Of a stretch of 64,000 nucleotides of DNA, positions 35,887 to 47,594 are shown one piece after another. The position numbers and the translations under genes were made by a program. Each line of letters opens with the position of its first letter. The first letter of the stretch is position 1. Below the pieces are notes generated by a model. It saw only the letters and a program-made list of their open reading frames with translations. It did no database searches and was not told where the DNA came from. The stretch is from Saccopteryx bilineata (Eukaryota > Chordata > Mammalia > Chiroptera > Emballonuridae), in assembly GCF_036850765.1 (NCBI RefSeq), contig NC_089492.1, forward strand, positions 73,341,982 through 73,405,981. Reading direction: 5' to 3'.

Positions 35887-36275
35887 GAGAACTTTAAGGA
35901 TAGAGGCCCTGGCCGGTTGGCTCAGTGGTACAGCGTCAGCCTGGTGTGCAGGAATCCCTGGTTCGATTCCCGGCCAGGGCACACAGGAGAGGCGCCCATC
36001 TGCTTCTCGACCCCTCCCCCTCTCCTTCCTCTGTTTCTCTCTTCCCCTCCCACAGCCGAGGCTCCATTGGAGCAAAAGATGGCTCAGGCACTGGGGATGA
36101 CTCCTTGGCCTCTGCCCCAGGCACTAGAATGGCTCTGGTCGCAACAGAGCGATGCCCCGGATGGGCAGAGCATCGCCCCCTGGTGGGCATGCCGGGTGGA
36201 TCCCGGTCGGGCGCACGCGGGAGTCTGTCTGACTGCCTCCCCGTCTGTCTGACTGCCTCCAGCTTCAGAAAAATA

Positions 36276-36311
<36 letters not shown>

Positions 36312-36333
36312 AGAGAGAGAACTTTAGGGATAG
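35887..36333 (+). mobile_element. Young tRNA-derived bat SINE with intact promoter boxes
   Basis: The body 35904-36316 is flanked by gagaactttaaggatag (35887-35903) and gagaactttagggatag (36317-36333), 16 of 17 matching. The A-box tggctcagtgg lies at 35918-35928 and the B-box ggttcgattcc at 35960-35970. The 11-mers gccctggccgg (35906) and ccggccagggc (35970) are perfectly complementary, as the two sides of a tRNA-derived stem would be. The tail is a run of about 35 A then GA repeats. The segment gtctgtctgactgcctcc is present twice near 36223-36260. Frames on both strands here are SINE-derived. Confidence 0.95.
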
Positions 36334-36339
36334 TAAAGT

Positions 36340-37228
36340 TTTAGAGACTGTGTGAAAAATGGATTCTACGAAGCTACCTTTCACATGAGGCCCTTGAGAA
36401 GACAAGGTTTTAGTCCAATTTATTTTTAATTTGGTATCAAAAAAGAAAACACACAAACAAAGCCTCTACATTCATATAAAAATGAATAATTGGAACCATG
36501 TTTCCACAAACATCACACTCACCCTCAAGGAATGCTTTCTTATTCCTGGAATGTTCCAACACGTTTTTTTCTTTGTTGTGAGGTCACTTCTTTTTGTCTC
36601 CATTGCATAGAAGCTTCTTTTACAAATTACTCATTTTGCCACATGAATCAAAGTGAGAAGATGGCTAATAATTAGACAGGGAAGTAGTGTGTGAAACAAT
36701 ATATAAAGGAAAGAATATGAGATAACTGTGTAAACTTTAAGCTCCTAACACAAATTACTTTGAATTTTAAAGACATTTTAAAATTAAAATTTCCCATTTG
36801 TATCTTTAACATCACAGACTGTCCTCTTCAGAAGACAAAACATATTTTATTGTTTAACCCAAGATGCCAAGGGAAAAAAAAAAGGATTTTAATATTAATA
36901 ATTTATTTTTTATTTCAAATATATGGAAACTTTTCAAAGAAGCTGTTGGCCTCTGTAATCTTATATTTCACATTCTCCTTTTCTTCCTGAGCATCTATTT
37001 TTCCATATTGTGTCTGCTTCTTTCTCTCCTGCCCTACTCTCAAATGAGTGTCCCAGATTCTCTGCACTAAGAAAGTGACTTTTACGAATTAGTGATGAGT
37101 AGGCATGTTAAAAAGTATGGGTGATCCCAATTCAGAAAAATAAGTTACACCATGGAAATATAACTAAAAATAGATTTTCAATAAATGTAAAGTGAACAGA
37201 CTATATAGAAGCCTGTAAATAGCTTTAT
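36340..37228. other. No recognised feature
   Basis: AT-rich unique sequence with short chance frames between two SINEs. Confidence 0.45.
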
Positions 37229-37584
37229 AAAATTATGTAAGCCTGACCAGGTGGTGGCGCAGTGGATAGAGAATCGGACTGGGATACGGAGGACCCAGGT
37301 TTGAGACCCCGAGGTCACCAGCTTGAGCGTGGGCTCATCTGGTTTGAGCAAAGCCCACCAGCTTGGACCCAAGGTCACTGTTTCGGGCAAGGGGTTACTT
37401 GGTCTGCTGAAGGCCCACGGTCAAGGCACATATGAAAAAGTAATCAATGAACAACTAAGGAGCTGCAACAAAAAACTAATAATTGATGCTTCTCATCTCT
37501 CTCCGTTCCTGTCTGTCTGTCCCTATCCCTCTGTCTGACTCTCTCTCTGTCTCCATAAAATAAAAATTTTAAAAAAATGATGTA
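37229..37584 (+). mobile_element. Second-type bat tRNA SINE (gtggcgcagtgg head)
   Basis: The body 37241-37570 starts gcctgaccaggtggtggcgc, has A-box tggcgcagtgg and a B-box-like ggtttgagacc, a middle with the aggtcaccagcttgagcg and caaggtcactgtttcgggca words, and ends in a CT-rich tract plus ataaaataaaaa. Probable duplications are aaaattatgtaa (37229-37240) and aaaatgatgtaa (ending 37584), 11 of 12. This is a different family from the ggccctggccgg SINE. Confidence 0.9.
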
Positions 37585-38209
37585 AAAATCTAATTGTTAC
37601 TTATATAATTATCCTCTTTCCCTATTTTTTTTACCCCCTTCTTCCCTTTTTCAAAATTCTAACCCAATCCTCGTTTCTGTATTGGCTAACTGGAAGTATT
37701 TTCCACATAACCAGGACATAGTTCTGAGAGGAACCTCCTCTAAGGTCTTATGACATGATCCTTAGGTGTATGTATCACATACGAATTCCAGGGACAAAAC
37801 CCATGCTCTCTCATGTCAGAGAGGAGAACCTGACTAGACACTGAGGCCTGAGACAGAGACTGCTGTTTGTCTAACATTATCATCTTAGACAGGAAGTTAA
37901 CTTCTGATGTTTGTGAAGCGAATAATTATAACTTGAACTACCTTCAAGTTATAAAACTGTGGTCCTACTCAACAACCAATGCTTAAAAAAAAAAAAAAGA
38001 ATCTGAGAGCTCAAAGAAACCTTCAAGGTCATCTTTATCATGTTCCTGAAATACAGAAATAAAAGCCCAGAAGACCAAATGGGACCATCGCTATGACCAT
38101 CAGATGGTGACTGACTAAGTCTTTCTTACTACAAGATTGAATGGGTCAGACAATTAAACAAATAGTATAACATTATTTTTTAAAAACTAGACACATTCAC
38201 TGACAGCTG

Positions 38210-38690
38210 GCTGAGGGGATAGGGGTTGGGTAACTGGGTGAAAAAGGTGAAGGGATTAAGCAAAGCAAAAAAAAACAAAACCTTAGAGACACAGACAACA
38301 GTGTGGGGATTGCAGGAGGGAAAAGAGGTGAGGGAGGTAAAGGAGGGTAGAGTGGATAGATGGTGGTGGAAGAAGACAGGGTGGTGAACACACAGTGCAA
38401 CATACAGATGATGTACACCTGAAACCTGCATAATTTTATATATTTTTAAAATGTTATTCAGTTGGTGTTTTGTTTTTTTTAGAGAGAGAGAGAAGGGGGG
38501 AGCAGAAAGCATCAACTCCCATATGTGCCTTGACCAGGCAAATCCAGGGTTTCGAACCGGTGACCTCAGCATTCCCGGGTCAACATTTTATCCACTGCGC
38601 CACCACAGGTCAGGCCCCTGTATAATTTTATTAACCAAGGTTACCACAATAAATTCAATTAAAATTAAAAAAAAAAAACAGGCACATTGC
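38210..38690 (+). repeat. L1 3' UTR with A-tail, interrupted by a SINE
   Basis: The plus strand holds a G-rich stretch, then gatgatgtacacctgaaacc and, beyond the SINE, ttaaccaaggttaccacaat followed by caataaattc-like sequence and a run of A. This is the L1 3' tail common in this window. The minus-strand pyrimidine-rich frames (38180-38572) are its complement and not genes. Confidence 0.7.
38425..38630 (-). mobile_element. Short second-type SINE within the L1 tail
   Basis: The minus strand starts gcctgacctgtggtggcgca and runs through the head to a GA/CT tract and A-rich end. The middle of the family is missing. Flanks cctgcataatttta (38425-38438) and cctgtataatttta (38617-38630) match at 13 of 14, so the SINE occupies about 38439-38616. 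Confidence 0.85.
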
Positions 38691-39788
38691 TTTATGTGCT
38701 ATAACAATACTGATCAGGATAGAAATCACAATTAACTTTTTTAGTTGAAAAAGAAACAGAAAATGTTGACATGTGTTAAGACTCATTCCAGGAAAAATCT
38801 GAAAGGAGTATTGAAAGTCTTATATCCACTTCTTTCCAGATCCAGCCCAGCAGCTACAACTAGCAGCAAATAATATTAATTCCTTCCTTTTGTGCATCAT
38901 TGGCAAGTTTTATATCTTGAATTGGACCCTATACTTGGTTAAGAAGATAAAAGTTGTTACAGCATCAGCACAAATATAGACAAAATAAGAACAAGAGACC
39001 ATGAGCCACCAGCTTAATACTGAGAATTTGGCTTCAAAGGAGTGCGCACACTCCCTTGTTTTGAAACACCAAAGATTTTGTTGGGGGATTTGGAAAAAGA
39101 ACAGAACCTTCTCAGCCCCTGCATTGAGTTTAGAATCCTATTATAATTAAACATGTGCTGTAAACTTTCCACTGGGAATTTGTTAATGACTTAGGTCTGG
39201 CTTAAATATGGAAGAAGGAGCTAGTTGCTTTTGTCCCCCAAACCCTTTGGACAAGCTACAAATTTGCATGAAGGTGAAGCACTTGTTGTGTATTGGTTTA
39301 TGTCATTTTAGTGCATTTAATGAACCCTGCTCTTCTCCAAATAGGATTTAAATCATTACTTATAGAGCAGTGATTTTTAATCATTTAGGTGAGAGAAAAT
39401 GGGTGATAGACTCCATTGAGAAACTGGTGAAAACACGTTGGCATACATACACTATCTAGATTTTTTTTTAACTTCATTGTTTTCTGAAACTTGTCCATGA
39501 CAAAAAGTGTTTTTAAAATCTGCTTCCAGCATTAAGTGATTTGCATATGTTTATTGAATTAAGTCAATGAAACAATGTATGTAAGATGTTTACACAGAGT
39601 TTGACATATAAGGGCTCAATTAAGAATAACATATTATTGTTATTAACACACTATTTTCCTTAAAGGGTAGAAGAAAATCATTTCCAATCAAATAAAGGAA
39701 GTTTATTGGAACAGCTAAAAACAAGGGCATACACATTACCAGCAATAAGCATACTGTTGCTTTTTAAACTAAATACTCATGAATAATA

Positions 39789-39890
39789 ATAATGGCAACG
39801 TTTATTGAGTTCTTATGGTATGCTGACTTCATTCTTGCAACAGGCACTAATACAAATATCTCCATTATACAGTAGAGTGAACTCAATCCA
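39789..39890 (-). repeat. MIR-like fragment
   Basis: The words acgtttattgagttcttatg, caacaggcactaatacaaat and ctccattatacagtagagtg follow the MIR reverse complement, with heavy divergence. Confidence 0.4.
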
Positions 39891-40119
39891 AATTTATTCC
39901 TAGAGGTCTACTGACAATATAGTGGAGACCTGTATCAAATATGTATAAATCCGAAACAATCATTTTTACTCAAAAATTTCCAATTATTACAAAGAGATTT
40001 TCAAATACATATCATCATCTTCAGATGTAAGGACTAAAACCGTGGAGTGATCTTTAGTTCAGTCTCCCTGCACCCTATGTGGCAGTGGTGAAAGTGGGGG
40101 GGGGATAATGTAAAAAGTG

Positions 40120-40316
40120 TTTTAAGAGCAAGAGCATCAGACTGACCTTGGTTGAACCTCATCTCTGTAGCTTTTAACCACTGGGAAAATGGGCGGGCTG
40201 TTTATGTCTTCAGAGAGTCCAGTTTCCATTTAAGATTTAAGATGAAAACTGATTAAACAGGTAAAGCTCTTAAGCCTGGTGCACAGTAAATGCTCAATGA
40301 AATGTAACATTATTAT
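40120..40316 (+). repeat. MIR-like fragment
   Basis: The plus strand begins with agagcaagagcatcagactg and ends with gcctggtgcacagtaaatgc and tcaatgaaatg, matching the two ends of MIR. The middle is eroded. Confidence 0.6.
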
Positions 40317-40582
40317 TCATTCCGTCATTTTCTTTTCTTGCCATTGGTATGCCTAGTTTTATCCTAAAGGATAATTGTAATCCAGAAAGACATTATTTTC
40401 TACCTGGATTTTTGAGGACTGCCATGCCCTGCTTACTGACCATGTCCCATGGACGGTTACTTTAACAGGATAGGATTAGGTCCTAGTCCTCTTTGCTTTG
40501 CAGCCCTGTGGGATTTTCCTCCTAGCCTCTGCTACAGCCACTAGATCACTCACTTATATTGAGCAAAAATGCTCAGTTACTA

Positions 40583-41155
40583 TTTGACTTATTTCCCTTA
40601 GCACAATACCCTCTAGTTTCATCCATGTCACAAATGGCAAGTTTTCATTCTTTTTTATGGCTTAATAATATTCCATTGTGTATATACACCATATCTTCTT
40701 TATCCATTCATCTGTCGATGGACACTAATGCTGAAGTGAACACAGGAATGTAGATATCTTTTTTGAATTAGTGCTTGTGTGTTCTTTGAACACATATGCA
40801 GCCATGGAATTGCTGGTTTGTCTGATAGTTCTATTTCTAATTTTTTTTTAAGGAACCTCCATACTGTTTTCCATAGTGGTTGCACCAATTTACAATTTCA
40901 CCAACAGGCACGAAGGTTCCCTTTCCTCCACAGCACGCCAGCACTTATATTCTTTGTTGTTGTTGTTGGGGTTTTTTGTTTTGTTTTGTTTTGTTTTTGG
41001 TGACAGCGACTGTAAGAGTTATAAAGCAATGCTCATTGTACAATAGCTTTGATTTGCATTTCCCTGGTGAACAGTGATGTTGAGCATCTTTTCATGTGTC
41101 TGTTGGCTATCTGTATATCTTCTTTGGAGAAATGTCTATTGAAGTCTTCAGCCTT
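40583..41155 (-). repeat. L1 ORF2 C-terminal fragment
   Basis: The minus-strand frame at 40888-40700 begins MVQPLWKTVWRFLKKKLEIE, a well-known L1 ORF2p C-terminal block. The plus strand shows tattccattgtgtatataca and ttgatttgcatttccctggt in the expected order. It is 5'-truncated, with an internal deletion near 40730. A (GTTTT)n expansion occurs near 40970-40998. Confidence 0.85.
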
Positions 41156-41179
41156 TTTTTAGTATTGTATATCAATTAT

Positions 41180-43315
41180 ACTTTAATTTTTTAAAAAAGT
41201 AGTCCAAGTTGGACATCATTTAATAAGATAGTGCTAAGTGAAGAGGGTTAGGTAGTGGGAAGAAAAGTAAATATTAGAAGGAGGAAAGGGCTCCAATGCA
41301 GCCCAGTTCCCTCAGGCCCATCCTTTTGGTCCACACTGAAAGAGCTAATTCAGACAACACTTAGAAGCATTCACACCTGTCTTCAAGTTGTCCCTGGACC
41401 TCTCTTTGTCACTGATTAATTAATTTAGAATACTATTTATTTATGAGTTTATTCATGCATCTGTTGAACATCTTCCCAGTGCTAGGGGCCAAAGACACAG
41501 TCTGAGGCTCAATATGCAAGTAGATGGACAGGCATCTGAACACTTAATGTAACACAATGGGACAGTGCAATAGCAGAGTGTAGGAGCAACAGTGAAGAAG
41601 AAACAGTGAACTGGAGGGCGGCCCTGAGGGTCTGGGAAATCTTTACCAAGGAGGAGGAAGCTTTTTGAGTCATGTGTTCAAGACAAACCCAATCTCCAAA
41701 AGGTTCCTTGACCTCTGAAAAGGCTTCTAACTACCCCCCATGTTCAGCTAGCTTATAACACACAAAAAATGTTAGTGTTTACTCAGTAAGCAAATGGAAG
41801 AATGAATAAATTGAGTTTTGATTTAATTTGGGGAAGCAGGATAGGATTTTTTTTTTTTACATGAACTGAGCCAACAAAGTAGGAGTGAGTATTTGAAGTA
41901 GGTCATGTTGCTAATGGGAAGTGTTCCAGCCCTCATGCTCTCCCCAGACACCATTTAGCAGCTCCCTAATCATTACTGTTAATGAGACTAGTTGTTTTGG
42001 GTGTGGGTTTTTTTTTTTCATCACACAAACACTGAACTCAGTGTTCTGCATGTATAAATGACTCTTCCAAATAGGTATTTGTCATACCGTTTTAGATGTA
42101 GTTTAAAAACTGTGGCTTGGTAATGTGCTTAAGTCACAGTCAGTGCCTGAGCAGCACTCCTGGTGGATGAAATGAACCTCTGCTCCTGTGTACCCAGAGG
42201 GGATCCCCACTTGGCTGGGTCCTCTGTCAGAGATGAATGTGTACTTCCCCTCCACAGACACAGGAGAAAGAGCCAATGCCATCAAATTTCGATAAATGTA
42301 TACTACTTCAGGCAGAAAATGGCCAAATAGCCTCATCTAAATTAAAAGCACAAAAATGATGTTCTGTTTCAGGGAGATATTCAGATCTGCACCCCAACCC
42401 CAAGCCTCACTCAAAATAAAATTGAGGCTGCCGCTTATTGTCTTTAGCAAAAACTTTTTCTTTCATCAGAAAATCAGTCATAAGCTAAAATCAGTTCTGA
42501 CTTTTTGCCATACACATGATACCCTTTCTCTGCAAAATTCACACATGGAAAAATCATGGGGTGGGACTCCCTTCATAAAAGCAACCTAATAGCAGTGGGT
42601 TTGTCCACAATTTCATCAACGGAGGGTCCTCCCTGTGGACTGGGAGACCTGAACAGTCCAGCAGCGATGCTTTCCAAGTCCAAGAGAAGAAGAAGCCACA
42701 GACAATTAGGAAGTCGAGCAGGTAGGACGGTGAAGTGCTTAATCAGTGGCTGAGCAATCAATAAACACCATCAGGTCAAATCAGTTAAATTGAATTAAAT
42801 TGACCTTATATCTTTGGAGAAAAGCCTAAGGACAGAGAGAAAGAGAACAGGTTAGGGTTGACTGGCCTTGTAATAACAAAGGAAGTCCGGCAGTTAAGGA
42901 ATTTTAGGTTTAGGCTGATTGAAGCCAGGTTAGAGACGAATGTATCCTCCGTGGAAGGAAGCTTCCAGCAGGACAAAAAAAAGGCAGTGTTGCCTACACA
43001 ATTATAGCATTTGCTTCTGTAGAGATCTTCCTGAGCCCTTTTCCTCATGCCTCTTTCCTGCTTTCTGTTGATTTCTTTTCTTAACCAATATGCATAATCA
43101 GGTCTCTTCTACTCCCTGTCTTTCATTCAAATTCTTTCTTCTCTTCTCAAACCTCCTATCTCTATTCTGTGTACTTCAATGTCTTTTCTCAGAGTTCTAC
43201 TGAACTACACTACTGACTTCCTACTTACCTAATTTCCTAATTTTAGAGAATAGGAATATGGATTGACAACCTCAGATATACAAAAAAATATAAGCAGTAT
43301 CACAATTTAAATATA
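41180..43315. other. Mostly unique, one possible ancient repeat
   Basis: From about 41450 to 41660 the sequence runs from ttcatgcatctgttgaacat through gtgctaggggccaaagacac to ctgggaaatctttaccaagg. This resembles a widespread ancient mammalian repeat whose family I cannot name with confidence. The rest has no recognised feature. Confidence 0.4.
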
Positions 43316-43879
43316 TAAGGTCTACCGGAAAGTTCTGTTTGTTTTTATCACAAGAAGTTTCGACACGTAAGCACATGTTTATTTGGCACATGTGTGCCTC
43401 TCTATTTTTATCACTTAATGTATACATACTGACATAGCAAATTAACTAAAACAAAGTTGATTCACGTTAGTCTTATGTGTGAAGCGATAGTGTACCCATG
43501 GCTACTGATAAAGTTCATTTATGACACTGTAATTTTTACGAATTTCAACAAGGAAGAAATGCTACAGAAGCATGTCTGTTGCATCCACCATATTCCCTGG
43601 ACTTAGCACCTTCCGATTATCACTTGATTTTGTCCTTACAAAATTTTTTGAAGGGCAAAAAATTCAAAAATGAAGAAGATATCAAACAAGCACTGGTTCA
43701 ATTTTTCACATCAAAAGATAAAACATTTTTCAAAAATGGGATATACAAATTGCCCTTACACTGGTAAGAAATCATTAATAATAATGGCAATTATATTATT
43801 TAATAAAGTTTATTGACAGTAAGAAAAATTTGTATTTTGTTTTATTCCAAAAAAGGACAGAACTTTCTGGTAGACCTCA
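43316..43879 (+). mobile_element. Internally deleted mariner transposon
   Basis: The element 43318-43877 has inverted ends aggtctaccggaaagttctg and its complement cagaactttctggtagacct, with a single mismatch. The plus strand near 43570-43765 encodes HPPYSLDLAPSDYHL, then QNFLKGKKF and a C-terminal block ending near PLHW. These are C-terminal motifs of mariner transposases, where the Asp of SDYHL is the last acidic residue of the DD34D catalytic triad. The N-terminal DNA-binding part and most of the catalytic domain are missing, and 560 bp compares with about 1.3 kb for a full mariner. A TA precedes the left end, while the right TA is shifted by two bases. Confidence 0.9.
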
Positions 43880-46080
43880 TATATATATATATTAAAACTA
43901 ACCTGGTAATACACCATAACTCATACAGATCCTAGGATAATCAATCTCAGTCTTGCAGGATCCTCTAAGAACATGCATTGGGGAGACCCATGACATCTTC
44001 TGTAGCACTACTTACTCAGTCCAGGGGGCAAGACATCTTTGTCGAGGATGAAAATCCTGGTACCTAGGTTCCAGCATCACTGGGTGCATTATTCAGCCAC
44101 TCACTCTAAGTGTGGAATTTCCACAGCACACAGAACAAAGCAAGGTGAAGGTCCTATCTACTGAGGAACTCCCTCATTTCTTCTCATTATGAATATGGTG
44201 GAAATGATAGCATTCTCTTTTCCTTCCAAAGGGCCTCCTTTCTTCCGCTTCCACTATGATGTCTACCATGATCTAGGCTTTCACAAAAAAAAAGCTGAAC
44301 AACTTCGAAAGCCTCCTCTTTCTCCCTGGAAGTTTTCTGAGACTAGGAATAGCACAGGGCATGGGCATGTGGAATAATAATACCATGAGAACAAAATATT
44401 GATTAATCCCACAAAAAATTACTCTGCCACACTAACTATTAAGCACTTTTTTCCCCCAGATTACTAGACCTAATCTTTATGTTAGATATGGTAGACCCTT
44501 CCATCCTTCTTAAAAGAACTTGGTCTTTTGGCCTCAGTGAAAGGGAATGCACCATGTCCCATACCATCCTGACTTTTCCTTCTCTATCTCATTTATAAGG
44601 GATACTTACCTTGCCCATCTCTGTTCTTTTTCCCATGGTTTCATTCACAGCTTTCCCTGGGAGCTCTTGTCTGTAATAATGGTTTTAACTATCATCAGCT
44701 GGATCCCTGTAAATCTAAATCAGTAAATTTTATCACTCCAGAGATCAAACTGGAAACTAAGAAGTTTTGACTTATTTATCCCCTTCACGCTCACCCCAAA
44801 ATCAAATTATTAGTCTATGCTACCCATTTGTGGTTTAATGTGTACACATCTGAATTCTCCTTTTCCTCTGAATGTACACTTTCTTTTGAGAATATTCAAT
44901 TCTATTAGATAAATAAGTACCATAAATAAAAGAGAGGAAAAATTTAAAAGATATTTGAAGTATAAATAAGTGGCTAGTAAGCCGAAGTTCATAAGACATG
45001 GGCAAAGTTCATAGGTTTTATTAAATATAAGTATACAGTGTGTAAAGTGTAAGAGAAGTAATTAGCAAGTAGAGCATGGATGTTTTAAACACAGAGAGGC
45101 AGGAAGGCCACGAGATACTGCATATACCTGAGGTACCAAAATATGCAGAATCACTAAATATACATAAACACCTAATAGTCAAGTTTTAATTCAGCCATCT
45201 ATTAATGAAACCCATTCTGGTCCCATGTAACTTTGGATGGAGAAATATATAAAATCCACGGGTGTTTATCAGACTAATTGCTAAACTACCACTGACCATA
45301 TATTTCCCTTCAGTCTCATTGATAAAGGAAGTGAGCAGTACTGGCTTAGGGCACCTTCTGTCTCTGGGTTCCCTTACTAGAACCCCAAATCTGGTCCTTC
45401 TTTAAAGCAGCGAGAGAATCTGATGTGGCAGAGAGATAAGACACAGAATATCGCAAACCTCCCAGTTCAGGGCATGTGGTCCTTTACATGAACCACTATT
45501 TACTTGGTCCCTATTCCAAGTATGTTACCTTACTCCACCATTTCCCCCATACTCATTCTGTGTGGCTTACAATTAACTTCAGAAGGTACTGATTCAATGT
45601 TTTCATTTCCTCTGTAAACTTTTTTATCCCATTACCTCTGAAATAGCTCACCTGTCCTGTGCGTGGAGGTTACCATTATGAAACAGAAAGTAGTCATAGA
45701 TGAAATGCATGACCTGCACAGGTGGATAAACTGTCAGTTTTCAGGTGCTTCAGATGATCAGCTACTGTGTTTTTTTCATTTCCAAGAGAATACAGGTTTA
45801 GCTAAAATGTCCAAATTATATAAAAAATGTGGTGGGAGTGTTCAATTCCCACATCTCTACCCCAGAACTATGCTTGGCTCTAGCTTCCGCCAAAAGAAAA
45901 AGCAGATTTTAAAAAACTCTCATTTTCATCCCCAAATGCTTAACATGATTGTGGATATGTACACATTAGTTAAGCTTTGAAAGCCATCATGCTAATCCCA
46001 GTTATTTTATTCTGTTCCTATATCATTTTGATAAATTATGTATTTTAAGAAATTTATTTTATCTACATTCTCAGATTTAC
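43880..46080. other. No recognised gene or repeat
   Basis: An (AT)n run lies at about 43880-43892. A plus frame of 105 codons (45663-45980) has no recognised motif, no paired splice sites and no conserved-looking neighbours, so it is probably chance. Confidence 0.4.
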
Positions 46081-46496
46081 TGGTATAAATTATTAACACT
46101 CTATCATTTTAATGTTTATACTATCTGTTTTGAAGTCCCCTTTTTATTTCTGATGTTGAAAATTTATCTTTTATTCAGAATTACTAAGGCACATCAGTTT
46201 TATTAATAATTTCAAATAAATATTTTACTTTGTTATTATTCTCTTCTGTGTATTTTTTTCTATTTTATCAATTCTTGCTCCTTATTATGTCCAAACTTTT
46301 TTTTTTTTTGAGGTCTGTTTGCTTCTCGAATTTCTTGAGGTAAAATCTTGGGTTATTGATTTTTAGTCTTACATTTTAAAATAAATGCATTTAATAGTAC
46401 AAAATATATTACTCAGCACTGCCTTTGCTAAATCTCACAAGTTTTCAAATATTTTATCTTTCTTGACAATCAGTTCAAGATCTTTAAAATTTTTAT

Positions 46497-46760
46497 TGTA
46501 ATTTCTTTTTTTTAGTTTTTAAAAATTTTAGTTAGAAAATTAAGTTTAATGGGTGACATTGATCAATAAGAGTATATAGGTTTCAAGTGAACATCTCTAT
46601 AGCATTTGAACTGTTGATTGTGTTGTGTGCCCATCACCCAAAGTCAAATCATTTTCTGTCACCATCTACTTGTCCCTCATGATTTCTTATGGCATATGAG
46701 CTATTGAGAACTATACTGATGATTTCTAAAGATGGGCAGGTCTTCTAATTTTTTTAATTG
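46497..46760 (-). repeat. L1 3' UTR fragment
   Basis: The region with aatgggtgacattgatcaat and gtgcccatcacccaaagtca matches the 3' UTR of the truncated L1 at 10449-11443 (compare cataccc atcacccaaagtca near 10587). It is a short 3'-end insertion in minus orientation. Confidence 0.7.
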
Positions 46761-46763
46761 TTA

Positions 46764-47166
46764 TAAATTCTTATTTATTTATTATTATTATTATTTTTGT
46801 ATTTTTCCAAAGTGATAAATGGAGACCGACATACAGACTCCCACATACACCCAACCAGGATCCACCCAGCAAGCCCACCAGGGGTCGATGCTCGGTCCAT
46901 CTGGGGCATTGGTCCACTAAAGCTGGAGCTATTCTAGTACCTGAGGTAGAGGCCGTGCAGCCATCCTCAGTGCCCAGGCCAACTTTGCTCCAATGGAGCC
47001 TTGGCTGCAGGAGAGATAGAGAGAAAGGAGAGGGGTAAGGGTAGAGAAGCAGATGGGTGCTTCTCCTGTGTGCCCTGGCCGGGAATTGAACCCGGGACTT
47101 CCACACGCCAGGCCGATGCTCTACAGCTGAACCAACTGGCCAGGGCTAAATTCTTATTTATTTATT
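46764..47166 (-). mobile_element. tRNA-derived bat SINE with 20-base target duplication
   Basis: The body 46784-47146 is on the minus strand, flanked by identical taaattcttatttatttatt at 46764-46783 and 47147-47166. It is moderately diverged from the young copies. The minus frame 46771-47106 comes from the SINE. Confidence 0.95.
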
Positions 47167-47399
47167 GCTTGTTTTAACTGTGGTCAAAAACATACTATGA
47201 ACTCTTTCAGTCCTTTGAAATATTTGTTATGTATTTAATGTGCATTCAAAAAGAATGTGTATATTCTGTCCTTATTGGGTACAGCTTTTATATAATTCAA
47301 TTAAGTCAAAATTTTAAAATCTTGTTCTTCAGATCTCTGATCACCAATGCTTGCTAATATCTTCTTTACTTTTTCAATCAGGTGTTTGTGAAAATTTAG

Positions 47400-47592
47400 C
47401 AGAAATGGTCCCTAACTTACAATGATTTGACTTTGTGATGATGTGAGAGCAGCACTCATTCATTGGAAACCAACACGATAAAGCTGTGGTGTGTGGCAAG
47501 TAATAACACCAAATGCATTTTTAACTTAATGATATCTTCAACTTACACTGAGTTATCAGGATTTAACCTTATTATAAGTTGAGGAACATGTA
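47400..47592. mobile_element. Tigger-type (pogo-like) MITE
   Basis: The left end cagaaatggtccctaactta, then tgatttgactttgtgatgat, and on the right ttcaacttacactgagttat and ataagttgaggaacatg, match a common mammalian Tigger-derived repeat with palindromic gtccc-gactta/taagtc-gagga ends. No coding capacity. Confidence 0.65.
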
Positions 47593-47594
47593 TT

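Larger units (their letters stand above)
46080..47390 (-). repeat. Ancient L1 fragment hosting younger insertions
   Basis: The parts 46090-46495 and 47167-47390 read as degraded reverse complement of L1 ORF2. Recognisable words include ttgctaaatctcacaagttt (46423), ctgtggtcaaaaacatacta (47179) and caaaaagaatgtgtatattc (47247). A younger L1 3' UTR piece and a SINE sit between the parts. Confidence 0.6.

Noticed and set aside
35905..35980. tRNA-like sequence with A and B boxes
   Set aside because: It is the tRNA-derived head of a SINE with target duplications and a poly-A tail, and not a functional tRNA gene.
45663..45980. Plus-strand frame of 105 codons in sequence not assigned to a repeat
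   Set aside because: No recognised motif, no paired splice sites and AT-rich flanks. Length is within chance expectation for a 64-kb window.
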